This document shows positions 1 through 7,051 of a stretch of 28,963 nt of DNA, piece after piece. Under the pieces are notes generated by a model that was not told the origin of the DNA, made no database searches, and was given only the letters and a program-made list of their open reading frames with translations. The stretch is from the NCBI GenBank assembly GCA_964646605.1, contig CAZYEX010000023.1, positions 1 to 28,963 of the forward strand. The letters are read 5' to 3'. The stretch comes from SBAX01 sp964646605 (GTDB taxonomy: Bacteria > Planctomycetota > Phycisphaerae > UBA1845). The position numbers and the translations under genes were made by a program. The stretch's first letter is position 1; every line of letters starts with the position of its first letter.

Positions 1-1
1 C

Positions 2-1612
2 CTCAAAGCCTTGGAAAAAGAACGTGAACGCCGCTACCAATCCGCCGCCGACTTCGGCCACGACATCAGTCGCTATCTCACCGGCGAAGCCATCCTCGCC
101 CGCCGGGCCAGCATCGTCTATCAACTCCGCCTCTTCGCCCGACGCAACAAGGCCGTCTTCGCCTCCCTGGCGGTCGTGTTCGTCGTTCTGGTCGCAGGAA
201 TCATCGTCAGCACTTCTCTCTACGTCCGCGCGGAATCCGCCCGCCAGCGCGCGATCCTCGCGGAACAGGATCAGACCCGCGAGCGCCAGCGAGCGGAGGA
301 GGGCAGAATACTCGCCGAGGAACAGCGTAATCGGGCGCAGGAAGCGGAAGCGTTCGCCGCCGCCGAGGCCGATCGCGCCGAGAAGGAGGCGCAGACGGCC
401 CGCCAGGTGACCGACTTCCTCGTGGGTCTTTTCGAGGTCTCTGATCCGAGCCAGGCCCTGGGCAATACCATAACGGCCCGGGAAATCCTGGATCGTGGCG
501 TGAAAAAAATCGGTGACGAGCTGAAAGATCAACCCCTCGTTCGGGCTACGCTTCAGGACACCATGGGGCGGGTGTATACCCGGCTGGGACTGTACGATCC
601 GGCGGAACAGATTTTGCGCGAGGCGCTGGGCACGCGTCGCAGCCAGCTGGGAGATGAGCACGCGGACGTAGCCACCAGCCTGCACAACCTCGTCTGGGTG
701 CTTGAACCGAAAGGATTCTACGACGAGGCAAGCTTGGTTGAGGAAGAACAGGCAGCGCGCGAGGCGCTGACCATCCGCCGTCGGCACTTTGGCGACGAAC
801 ACAAGGATGTGGCCGCGAGCCTCGACACCCTGGCGGGTGTGTTGGGGAGGAGGCAGAACTTCGCCGAGGCGGAACCGCTCTACCGCGAGGCGCTGGCCAT
901 GACTCGCAAGCTGTACGGTAAGGAAGACAGGAAGACCGTCAATGTCCTCCACAACCTTGCCCTCATGTTTGCACTTCAGCGGAAGTTCGATGATGCGGAG
1001 CCACTGTTTCGCGAAGTGCTCGCCCTGGAACGCAACCGCCTAGGCGGCGAGCACCCGGACATCGTGACTACGCTCAACAACCTTGCTTTCCTCTCGGAGA
1101 ACATGGGGCAGTATGAAGAGGCGGAGCTGCTATCCCGTGAGGCATTCGTCATAAGCCGTAAGGTCCTCGGCGACGAGCACCCTGTACTGGCTGGAAACCT
1201 CAGCCAATTGGCTGGTCTTCGGGAACGCAAGGGCGATTTCGACAACGCCGAGCGTCTGGCACGGGAGTCTCTATCGATCTGTGACACAGCGAAGGTTGCA
1301 TCCAACGATCCACGTCGACTCAACGCGACAAGTCTGGTCGCCGGCGCACTCGTTCATCGCGGGCAGTTCGTCGAGGCGGAGCCGATGCTATTGCAAGCAT
1401 ACGCTGGCTTAAAAGACGACGAAATCTTCCAGATATGGGCAATCCGCGCGTTGGAACGAATCGTGTGGATGTACGAATCCTGGGACGCCGCCGAGCCGGG
1501 CAAGGGCTATGACACCAAGGCCGCCGAGTGGCGGGCGAAGCTCCTGCAAGAACGCACGAAGCAACGTAGCCACGAAGCGACGGAGGGGAACCCCGATTCG
1601 GGCAAACCGTGA
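2..1612 (+). CDS. Ser/Thr protein kinase with TPR tail, C-terminal part (5' truncated by window)
   Basis: The reading frame is open from base 2, so the gene begins outside the window and only its C-terminal ~536 residues are present. It opens with the end of a kinase domain (KALEKERERRYQSA, then a SRYLTGE motif), which is the usual C-lobe ending of planctomycete Hanks-type kinases. A transmembrane helix follows at about bases 155-226 (AVFASLAVVFVVLVAGIIVS), then a Glu/Arg/Ala-rich coiled coil at about 230-400. After that come roughly five 42-residue kinesin-light-chain-type TPRs (LG.EHPD...LNNLA..., about 550-1280). By family knowledge the kinase would be cytoplasmic and the TPRs, beyond the membrane helix, would bind partners. 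The catalytic residues are outside the window, so activity cannot be judged. The last ~35 codons (from about 1480) recur in degraded form at 1862-1963 and 2501-2611. Confidence 0.9.
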   Translation, partial: LKALEKERERRYQSAADFGHDISRYLTGEAILARRASIVYQLRLFARRNKAVFASLAVVFVVLVAGIIVSTSLYVRAESARQRAILAEQDQTRERQRAEEGRILAEEQRNRAQEAEAFAAAEADRAEKEAQTARQVTDFLVGLFEVSDPSQALGNTITAREILDRGVKKIGDELKDQPLVRATLQDTMGRVYTRLGLYDPAEQILREALGTRRSQLGDEHADVATSLHNLVWVLEPKGFYDEASLVEEEQAAREALTIRRRHFGDEHKDVAASLDTLAGVLGRRQNFAEAEPLYREALAMTRKLYGKEDRKTVNVLHNLALMFALQRKFDDAEPLFREVLALERNRLGGEHPDIVTTLNNLAFLSENMGQYEEAELLSREAFVISRKVLGDEHPVLAGNLSQLAGLRERKGDFDNAERLARESLSICDTAKVASNDPRRLNATSLVAGALVHRGQFVEAEPMLLQAYAGLKDDEIFQIWAIRALERIVWMYESWDAAEPGKGYDTKAAEWRAKLLQERTKQRSHEATEGNPDSGKP

Positions 1613-1626
1613 GCAAAACCGTTGGT

Positions 1627-1860
1627 TCTTTCCCTGAAAGGGAAAACGAAGATAGCCCAGGGTAAGCGGAGCGGCGCAGCCGCGAAGCGCCACCCTGGGT
1701 TACGAGCCCATCCAAAAATCCAACCCTGAAAGGGTTGCACCGTCCGCCATGCGCGTGGAACCCCTTCAGGGTTCCTGGGTTTCGGTGCAATCCGTTACCC
1801 AGGGTTGCGCGGCTGCGCCGCTGACCCTGGGCTGAATTCTGACACGCCTTCGGCGTAAGG
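1627..1860. repeat. Mosaic of hairpin-forming palindromic repeats
   Basis: Six inverted repeats lie head to tail. They are TTTCCCT-gaa-AGGGAAA (1629-1645); CCCAGGGT (1656-1663) with ACCCTGGG (1692-1699); CAACCCT-gaa-AGGGTTG (1721-1737); GGAACCC-cttca-GGGTTCC (1757-1775); CCCAGGGT with ACCCTGGG again (about 1797-1831) enclosing a GC-rich inner palindrome; and ACGCC-ttc-GGCGT (about 1846-1856). The first could end transcription of the kinase gene. The rest resemble the REP-like elements common between planctomycete genes. No transposase is present. The block ends directly at the second copy of the kinase tail, which suggests insertion or recombination at that point. Confidence 0.75.
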
Positions 1861-1861
1861 G

Positions 1862-1963
1862 GACGCCGCCGAGCCGGACAAAGGCTACGCGGAGAAGGCC
1901 GCCCATTGGCGAGCAAAGCTCGACGAAACGTCAAAAAGTCAAAACGCCGAAATGCCGAAATGA
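1862..1963 (+). pseudogene. Second copy of the kinase-TPR C-terminal tail (remnant)
   Basis: Read in frame from 1862 this encodes DAAEPDKGYAEKAAHWRAKL followed by DETSKSQNAEMPK and a TGA at 1961-1963. It is clearly homologous to the end of the upstream kinase (DAAEPGKGYDTKAAEWRAKL, about 1486-1545). There is no start codon or upstream domain; the hairpin mosaic abuts its 5' edge. It looks like the 3' end of a former kinase paralogue, or a duplicated tail displaced by the repeat block. Confidence 0.75.
1916..1937. repeat. 22-bp direct repeat, left copy (flanks hicBA)
   Basis: A 22-bp stretch beginning AAGCTCGACGAAACG and ending in five A's is identical to bases 2561-2582. The two copies are 645 bp apart and enclose the hicBA genes and their promoter. 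They lie inside copies 2 and 3 of the kinase tail, so they most likely derive from tail duplication. They could support recombination that removes the toxin-antitoxin pair. Confidence 0.8.
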
Positions 1964-1981
1964 GGTGACCCGCAACGCCGT

Positions 1982-2010
1982 TTTCCAAAGTGCGAGCGGA
2001 CAGATACAAT
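1982..2010 (+). promoter_or_regulatory. Candidate sigma-70-type promoter of hicBA
   Basis: TTTCCA (1982-1987) and TACAAT (2005-2010) are separated by 17 bp. They match the -35 consensus at 4 of 6 and the -10 consensus at 5 of 6 positions. Transcription would start near 2017, just before the AGGAG ribosome site that serves hicB. HicB proteins usually repress their own promoter, but no clear operator palindrome was seen. Confidence 0.5.
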
Positions 2011-2033
2011 ACGCTGCATCAGGAGCCAAAGTG

Positions 2034-2258
2034 ATGACCGAGGTCAAAGTTATCGTGGAAAAACATCCTGACGGGTACGTCGCCTACCCGCTCGGTTGCA
2101 AGGGGGTCGTCGTGGGTCAAGGCGATACATACGACGAGGCCCTCGCCGACGTGAAATCCGCCATCCGGTTTCACGTGGAGAGCTTCGGACCCGACGTTCT
2201 GAATACGGATACACCGGTTCTCGAAGTATTCGTGGCCGAAACGCGGATCGCGGTGTGA
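2034..2258 (+). CDS. hicB: HicB-family antitoxin
   Basis: A 74-residue protein, MTEVKVIVEKHPDGYVAYPL..., has the HicB-type partial RNase H fold pattern: a beta strand, then 'DGYVAYPLGCKGVVVGQGDTYDEALADVKSAI', then a short C-terminal strand. The start at 2034 is chosen because AGGAG lies about 8 bases upstream and the family signature begins there; the open frame extends further 5' without family similarity. The protein would neutralise the HicA ribonuclease by binding it. It is one of the short HicB forms with no obvious C-terminal DNA-binding domain, so autoregulation may be weak or need the complex. Its TGA overlaps the hicA ATG (TGATG), indicating translational coupling. Confidence 0.85.
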   Translation: MTEVKVIVEKHPDGYVAYPLGCKGVVVGQGDTYDEALADVKSAIRFHVESFGPDVLNTDTPVLEVFVAETRIAV

Positions 2259-2497
2259 TGGCCAAGGTCCCCGTCGACGCGCCGAAGGCCAAAGTCATCC
2301 GCGCCCTGTCGCACCTTGGATTCCGGATGGTTCGAGAGCGAGAGCATGTTTCCATGCTCCGCACCAACGCCGACGGCTCAGAGACGCCGCTGACCCTGCC
2401 CAATCATCGAACCATCAAGGGATCGACGCTGCGGGTCATTTGTACCCAGGCCGGGATCGCCCGCGCGGATTTCCTGGAAGCATACGAACGGGAATGA
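2258..2497 (+). CDS. hicA: HicA-family mRNA interferase toxin
   Basis: A 79-residue protein with the compact double-stranded-RNA-binding-like fold of HicA. Visible motifs are 'KAKVIRALSHLGFRMVRERE' followed by HVSM with the presumed catalytic histidine, then 'LTLPNHRTIKGSTLRVICTQAG' and the helix 'DFLEAYERE'. HicA toxins cleave mRNA independently of the ribosome and stop growth until HicB is replenished. The start ATG overlaps the hicB stop, which fixes the start. The gene order antitoxin-toxin (hicB first) is the reverse of the classical E. coli order but common in this subfamily. The usual 'GSH' around the histidine is 'EREH' here, and the toxin appears intact. Confidence 0.85.
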   Translation: MAKVPVDAPKAKVIRALSHLGFRMVREREHVSMLRTNADGSETPLTLPNHRTIKGSTLRVICTQAGIARADFLEAYERE

Positions 2498-2500
2498 CCG

Positions 2501-2611
2501 ATCTGGGAAACCGCCGGGCCGGGCAAGGGCCACGCCGAATAGGCCACTGCATGGCGGGCGAAGCTCGACGAAACGTCAAAAAACCAGAACGCCCAAACCG
2601 TCAAAGACTGA
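2501..2611 (+). pseudogene. Third copy of the kinase-TPR C-terminal tail (decayed)
   Basis: In frame from 2501 this reads IWETAGPGKGHAE, a TAG stop, then ATAWRAKLDETSKNQNAQTV and KD with a TGA at 2609-2611. It matches the kinase end (WDAAEPGKGY...AEWRAKL) and more closely the copy at 1862. The internal TAG shows that it no longer codes. It starts only 3 bases after the hicA stop codon. Confidence 0.75.
2561..2582. repeat. 22-bp direct repeat, right copy (flanks hicBA)
   Basis: Identical to 1916-1937 (begins AAGCTCGACGAAACG). It lies in the third kinase-tail copy, downstream of hicA. Confidence 0.8.
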
Positions 2612-2770
2612 AACAGAACCCAACGCGCCGGATCGACGAAGCCATCGAACGCCGGCTTATGCCTCAGTTTCGGCTTTTCGCCATGCCCGACGTTTACGTC
2701 ATCGGGCGCGGGCGCATCGCGCATGCGTGGACGAGCGAGTTCCAGAGATGTCAGCGGACCGTCGGGAGCG

Positions 2771-3718
2771 CTACCACTCAATCGACCACTGAAGCTTCGC
2801 GCCGACGTTGGCGATGTCGTCGTTGCCGCCGTGAACGTCTACGTCGACCGCGAACTTGAGATGCTGGTTCTCGGCGATCTTATGCACCAGACCGACCTCC
2901 AGAATGCCGTCGTTCGACTCCCCATTCTGATCGGCGCTCCGGTTGATGTAGTTGAACGTGCCAATCGTGTCGTCGCTGAACTGATAGTCGAGTCCCGGCC
3001 CGATACCCCACTGGAAATCGCGCCGGTTCTCGTCATCGCCGTCGCCCATCGCGCCGTTGGCGGTCATCACATAACCGTTCAGGTGAGCGCGCCAGCAACC
3101 GCCGAGCGACTTGGTGATCGCGCCGCTCAACGTGCCGTCGACGCCTTCGGACCCGTCGCCGCTGGGAATTCGCATACTTGCCCAGGTCGCAAAGGCCACC
3201 GGGGCGTCGGCCTCGGACGTCCACTGATGGAAGAGCGTGAGTTCCAACTCGCCGGCGCCCTGGCCGCCGCCGTCGCCGAGATTGATCGGAATCAACTCGA
3301 GTTCGAGATAGGTCGCGTCGCTGAATCCATACTTGAGCGACGTACCAAAGAACACGTCGTCATCACCGCCGGTGCCGGTCTCCCACCCGGATTCGAGTTC
3401 CAGTTCCCATTCGCCTTGTTTGACGTTGGCGTTGGCCTCACGAACATTGAAGAACGAACTGACCTCCAGATACCCCGAGGGCGGGGCAGGCTTCTCCGTC
3501 GTGCGGACGGTGGTGGTTTCCTTCGTGGTCGTGGACTTTTCCTGCCCGTTGAACGACGCCAGGCGCAACGGATGGTTGTCCGACGCGGCCTGGATCGGCG
3601 GGCTGGACGGTCGAGAGCCCGACCGCTCCCGCGCCTGCTGGCCGAAGGCCGTTCCGCCGAATCCCAACATAACGCATGCTAGTGAAACCAAGCCCAACTT
3701 CCGGGAACTGGAAGGCAT
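2771..3718 (-). CDS. Outer-membrane beta-barrel protein, Phenol_MetA_deg-like
   Basis: A 315-residue exported protein. Residues 1-26 form a signal peptide (KLGLVSLACVMLGFGGTAFG, cleavage before QQ), followed by a low-complexity Ser/Thr/Lys linker. From about residue 80 there are alternating amphipathic strands with aromatic ends (GEWELELESGWE, TYLELELIPINL, GELELTLFHQW, DFQWGIGPGLDYQF, HLKFAVDVDVHGG), and the chain ends in the aromatic strand KLQWSIEW, typical of a Bam-recognised beta-barrel. The pattern best fits the family named after the MetA phenol-degradation pathway; substrate and transport role are unknown and that name should not be taken as function. The start at 3718 has a GAGGAG ribosome site 8 bases upstream. 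The gene is divergent from the radical SAM gene. Confidence 0.7.
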   Translation of the reverse strand: MPSSSRKLGLVSLACVMLGFGGTAFGQQARERSGSRPSSPPIQAASDNHPLRLASFNGQEKSTTTKETTTVRTTEKPAPPSGYLEVSSFFNVREANANVKQGEWELELESGWETGTGGDDDVFFGTSLKYGFSDATYLELELIPINLGDGGGQGAGELELTLFHQWTSEADAPVAFATWASMRIPSGDGSEGVDGTLSGAITKSLGGCWRAHLNGYVMTANGAMGDGDDENRRDFQWGIGPGLDYQFSDDTIGTFNYINRSADQNGESNDGILEVGLVHKIAENQHLKFAVDVDVHGGNDDIANVGAKLQWSIEW

Positions 3719-3995
3719 TCCTGTCGCTCCTCATCGTTCATAGGCCGGGCGTATTCCAGACGCCTCGCGTCGAATTACCGCGCCGATTCGACGACTCCCA
3801 GGCCGTGCGGCCCGGGCGACCGGTATGGGGCAGCGTACCACCCCCTCCAACGTCGTCAACTAGGGGTCCCAAACTTGCCCTTTTTTGGTCCAGCAAGCCC
3901 CTTTTTCGGACGAAAAACAGGTGTTTCTGGCTTTCCGCGAGCGTTTGGGGCCGTGCAAGGTCCGCGCGGGCCGAAACCGCGGCTTGGGGTTCTAC

Positions 3996-5477
3996 GTGGA
4001 CATCTTGCTCATCAATCCGCCTTGGCTGACCAAAAACGGCAATATCTGGCATGGGGTAAAGAGCACCTCGCCGCCGTTGGGGCTGCTGTACGTCGCCGCC
4101 TACGCCGAAGCCAAGGGGCGAGCGGTCCACGTCATGGACGTCAACGCCGAGCAATTGCACTTTGAGGACATTGAGGGGTTCGTCGAGGAGCATCGCCCGG
4201 CGTGGGTGGGCATGACCGCAGTCACGGCGCAGATCATCAATACCCGCCGCGTCGCGGGGATCGTCAAACGCGTGTCGCCGCAGTCGAGAGTCGTCGTGGG
4301 CGGAGTTCATGCCACGGCCATGCCCGACGAGGTCTTGGGCGACGAAAACATCGACTTCGTCGTTCGCGGCGAAGGCGAGATCCCCTTCGCCGAGTTGATC
4401 GAGGGGCGTCCCTGGGAGTCCATCGGCGGTCTGTCGTATCGCGGGAAGAACCCGCTCCAGCCGATCACGCATAACAAGTTGAGCGAGCCGATCGCCGACC
4501 TCGACGCGCTGCCTACGCCCGCGTATCACCTGATCCGCTTCGACCTCTATAAGCCGGCCATCGGGGCGTATCGCCGCCTGCCGTCCATCAACATGACCAT
4601 GACCCGCGGATGCCCCGGCAAGTGTACCTTCTGCAACTCCGCGGAAACGGCGCTGCGGACGCGCTCCGCCGAGCACGTCGTGGATGAAATCCAGAAACTG
4701 CAAGCACGTTACGGCATCCGCGAGGTCAGCTTCTACGACGACACGCTGACCATATTCAAGCCCCAAGTCGCGCGCATGTGCGAATTGCTCATCGAGCGGG
4801 GCGTGGACTTGACCTGGTCCTGCTTTGCGCGCACGGATTGCGTAAGCCCGCCGCTGCTGGCGAAGATGCGTGCCGCCGGGTGTCACCAAATCTTGTTCGG
4901 GATCGAGTCGGCGCACCCGGAAATCCTGCGGAGCATTCGCAAGCCCATCGACATCGAACAGACCCGCAAGGCCGTGCGTATGGTCCAGGACGCGGGCATC
5001 GCCGTCCGCGCCGCCTTCATGTTCGGAAACCCCGGCGAGACTGTCGAGACCATGCAACGCACCATCGACTTCGCCCTCGACCTGGACCCCGACATCGCAC
5101 TCTTCAACATCACCACGCCCTACCCCGGCACGCAGATGTTCGACTGGGCGCTTAGGAACGGCCACCTGAAAACCCTGGACTGGAACGACTACGACCTGGC
5201 CAACAGCGTGCTCGAACTGCCCACCGTCTCGTCCGAAGAGGTCAACCGCATGTATCGTGAGGCCTACCGCGCCTTCTACTTCCGCCCGCGATACCTGCTC
5301 AAGCGCCTGACCCGAATGCGAAGCTGGGACGACATCAAGTGCAACGTCCGGGCACTTCGCTCCGTGATGTTCACCAGGAGCACCAAGCCCGCCGCGCCCG
5401 ACGCCCGCGGCGCCTCGCCCCGCTGGCGCCTGCGTCCGCTCATGGAGCCCTCCGCCCCGGCGGCGGCGTGTACGTAA
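3996..5477 (+). CDS. Cobalamin-binding-domain radical SAM enzyme
   Basis: A 493-residue protein with an N-terminal Rossmann-like B12-binding domain (about 1-145: DILLINPPW, SPPLGLLYVAAYAEAKG, VGMTAVTAQI, VVVGGVHATAMPDE) and a radical SAM domain. The latter has the CxxxCxxC iron-sulphur motif RGCPGKCTFC with cysteines 206, 210 and 213, then FYDDTLT, GCHQILFGIES and FNITTPYPGT motifs. Such enzymes use S-adenosylmethionine and often cobalamin to methylate or rearrange unreactive carbons in lipids, cofactors or natural products; the substrate cannot be read from sequence. The usual DxHxxG cobalamin-ligand motif is not evident, as in many members. GTG 3996 is chosen because the domain starts exactly there; the frame is open back to 3885 and the ribosome site is weak, so the start is uncertain. 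No partner gene is adjacent. Confidence 0.85.
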   Translation: MDILLINPPWLTKNGNIWHGVKSTSPPLGLLYVAAYAEAKGRAVHVMDVNAEQLHFEDIEGFVEEHRPAWVGMTAVTAQIINTRRVAGIVKRVSPQSRVVVGGVHATAMPDEVLGDENIDFVVRGEGEIPFAELIEGRPWESIGGLSYRGKNPLQPITHNKLSEPIADLDALPTPAYHLIRFDLYKPAIGAYRRLPSINMTMTRGCPGKCTFCNSAETALRTRSAEHVVDEIQKLQARYGIREVSFYDDTLTIFKPQVARMCELLIERGVDLTWSCFARTDCVSPPLLAKMRAAGCHQILFGIESAHPEILRSIRKPIDIEQTRKAVRMVQDAGIAVRAAFMFGNPGETVETMQRTIDFALDLDPDIALFNITTPYPGTQMFDWALRNGHLKTLDWNDYDLANSVLELPTVSSEEVNRMYREAYRAFYFRPRYLLKRLTRMRSWDDIKCNVRALRSVMFTRSTKPAAPDARGASPRWRLRPLMEPSAPAAACT

Positions 5478-5592
5478 CACCTCGCGGCAACGATCGCCCG
5501 CGAGTGCCAATGTAGCGGCACCCTTTGTGGGTGACGATGTCGCGGAGCCGCGCCACGCGCTGCGTGTCGAGGGTTCCGCCTTGGGGTCGGCT

Positions 5593-5608
5593 TGTTCCAC
5601 GTGAAACA
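5593..5608. promoter_or_regulatory. parS-type ParB-binding site 1
   Basis: TGTTCCACGTGAAACA is an exact match to the widely conserved bacterial parS consensus (TGTTnCACGTGAAACA), which ParB binds to nucleate the chromosome-partition complex. It is intergenic, as parS sites often are. No parA or parB gene is in the window. Confidence 0.8.
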
Positions 5609-5633
5609 GCGTTGTTGGTCGGCGGCCAATCGT

Positions 5634-5649
5634 TGTTCCACGTGGAACA
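5634..5649. promoter_or_regulatory. parS-type ParB-binding site 2
   Basis: TGTTCCACGTGGAACA is a perfect 16-bp palindrome fitting the relaxed parS consensus. It starts 41 bp after site 1, which is about four helical turns, so both sites face roughly the same side of the DNA. Two such 16-mers within 60 bp are very unlikely by chance. Confidence 0.75.
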
Positions 5650-5657
5650 GAGTTTGG

Positions 5658-5714
5658 CCGGGTGGGCCACATGGGCCGGATACGCAGGCCGGGCCGGTTG
5701 GGCCGGTGGCCGGT
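5658..5714. repeat. GGGCCGG-rich tract beside the parS pair
   Basis: Seven GGCC cores occur within about 57 bp (GGGCCA, GGGCCGG, GGCCGGGCCGG, GGGCCGG, GGCCGG), irregularly spaced, starting about 9 bases after parS site 2. The frames crossing it have no recognisable coding potential. It may be local GC-rich slippage or an accessory protein-binding array. The rest of the gap 5478-5796 holds nothing else recognised. Confidence 0.45.
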
Positions 5715-5796
5715 CGTGAAGCCGGGCCGCGCCGCACAATGCAGCGTCACCGCCGGTGGGTGACGCCGAGTGCGGGTTCGAGGCCGCGGTGGCAAG

Positions 5797-6915
5797 TCAC
5801 TGCGGTTTGAGGTCTTTAATGAGTTTGTCGCGGACCTTGGCGTAGACGGCGGGGTCCTTGTCCCAGTTGCGGGCGTCGGCGATGACTTTTTTGACCACGT
5901 CGGCCTTGCGCTCGTGTTGCCATTCGTCGAAGATGAAGTCGTCCACGCGGACCGGGAAGAGGACGTCGAGGTCGCCGTCGAACCTCCCGGCCTGTTTGTC
6001 CTTCATGCGCCGGTCTTCTTCCTGGATGGCGCGTTCGATCTCGCGGTTGACGGCTGGGCTTTTCAGGGAACTCTCGCTGGCGATGAGCACCACCTTGTCG
6101 TGTACGCGGATGGCCTGGTCGATCTCGCCCCACATCGACCGCCCTGTCCGAGCATCGTGGTCCCACTTCCAGCAGCGAATCCCCTTGGCCTGGAAGTCGT
6201 TGTGCAGGCGCGACGCGAACTCTTCGTCTTTGGTCGAGTAGCTGATGAAACAGGAGTAGAAACGAATCGGCTTGCCGACGACGGAGCGAAAGTAGGCGAT
6301 TTCTTCGTCGCGGAGACCGCATCCGCGAAGGAACGCCTGGGGAAGGTCGCCCTGGAACTGTCGCAGGGAATCGACAGCAATGGACGACTCAAATACATGT
6401 CGCGTGCTTTCCAGTCCTTTGGCCTGAGAAAAGTCAGCTGCAACGATCGTACCCCCGAAATACGCGCCCTGAAAAACCGTCGCCGACAGCTTCGTACCCT
6501 CAAAAATCGCGCCAACAAGGCTCGCATCAGTTAGGTTTGCATAATCGAATTTGGCGTACGAGAGATTTACTCCACGAAGATCAGCGCCGGAGAGATTCGC
6601 TTGCGTAAAAATAGAGAAATGGGCGTCCGCGTGGGCGAGAGACGCGCCGATCAAGTTTGCGCCGCCAAACCGCGCTCCGACGAGCGACGCTCGATCCATT
6701 TTCGCGTCCCGCAGGTTCGCTCCGTCAAAGTTGGCCCTGTACACGATGATCCTTGAAAGGTCGACCCCGGTAAGGTCTTTGTGCGCCAGATCAATGCGTT
6801 GGAAATCAAGTCTCCCAATTATTGGGCGGCGATCCTCCTTGGCCCGTGCTCGATTCCATTGAGAGACGCCGTCCGTTCCGCCGCGGAGGAGTTTGAGGGC
6901 TTCGTCGCGGGTCAT
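5797..6915 (-). CDS. Pentapeptide-repeat protein with C-terminal TIR domain
   Basis: A 372-residue protein. Residues about 36-165 form a pentapeptide-repeat beta-helix of some 25 A(N/D)LXX-type units (ANFDGANLRDAKMDRASLVG and similar). After a linker with LPQAFLRGCGL comes a TIR domain at about 218-345: FYSCFISYSTKDEEFASRLH, CWKWDHDARTG, KVVLIASESSLKSP, then NREIER, where E292 or E294 lies at the position of the catalytic glutamate of NAD-cleaving TIRs. LFPVRVDD completes the fold. Bacterial TIR domains commonly deplete NAD+ or make cyclic ADP-ribose signals in phage defence; the repeat half probably oligomerises or senses. The architecture is known from planctomycetes and cyanobacteria but lacks an assigned function. 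No Shine-Dalgarno is visible; a TACAAT hexamer lies 6 bases upstream of the ATG. It is divergent from the gene at 7052. Confidence 0.85.
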   Translation of the reverse strand: MTRDEALKLLRGGTDGVSQWNRARAKEDRRPIIGRLDFQRIDLAHKDLTGVDLSRIIVYRANFDGANLRDAKMDRASLVGARFGGANLIGASLAHADAHFSIFTQANLSGADLRGVNLSYAKFDYANLTDASLVGAIFEGTKLSATVFQGAYFGGTIVAADFSQAKGLESTRHVFESSIAVDSLRQFQGDLPQAFLRGCGLRDEEIAYFRSVVGKPIRFYSCFISYSTKDEEFASRLHNDFQAKGIRCWKWDHDARTGRSMWGEIDQAIRVHDKVVLIASESSLKSPAVNREIERAIQEEDRRMKDKQAGRFDGDLDVLFPVRVDDFIFDEWQHERKADVVKKVIADARNWDKDPAVYAKVRDKLIKDLKPQ

Positions 6916-6921
6916 GGTTAC

Positions 6922-6927
6922 ATTGTA
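6922..6927 (-). promoter_or_regulatory. Candidate -10 element for a leaderless TIR-gene transcript
   Basis: On the minus strand TACAAT ends 6 bases before the ATG of the TIR gene, which would put the transcript start at or next to the start codon. There is no ribosome site and no convincing -35 hexamer. Confidence 0.35.
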
Positions 6928-7051
6928 CCAAATCCTCGGATTTTGGCAGAATGCCCCTGAGTAACGATGCGGTTGATCACGGTTATGTCGGGGCTACGCA
7001 CGACAGCCATGGACCCGTGTGAAGACGCGAAGCATCAACAGGAACCGACTT

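Noticed and set aside
2166..2181. GGTTTCACGTGGAGAG as a third parS site
   Set aside because: Only about 12 of 16 positions match, the outer arms are not symmetrical, and it lies in hicB coding sequence.
3738..5795. 685-residue open frame on the minus strand
   Set aside because: It runs antisense to the radical SAM gene and through the parS gap, has no recognisable family motif and shows the composition of a shadow frame in high-GC DNA.
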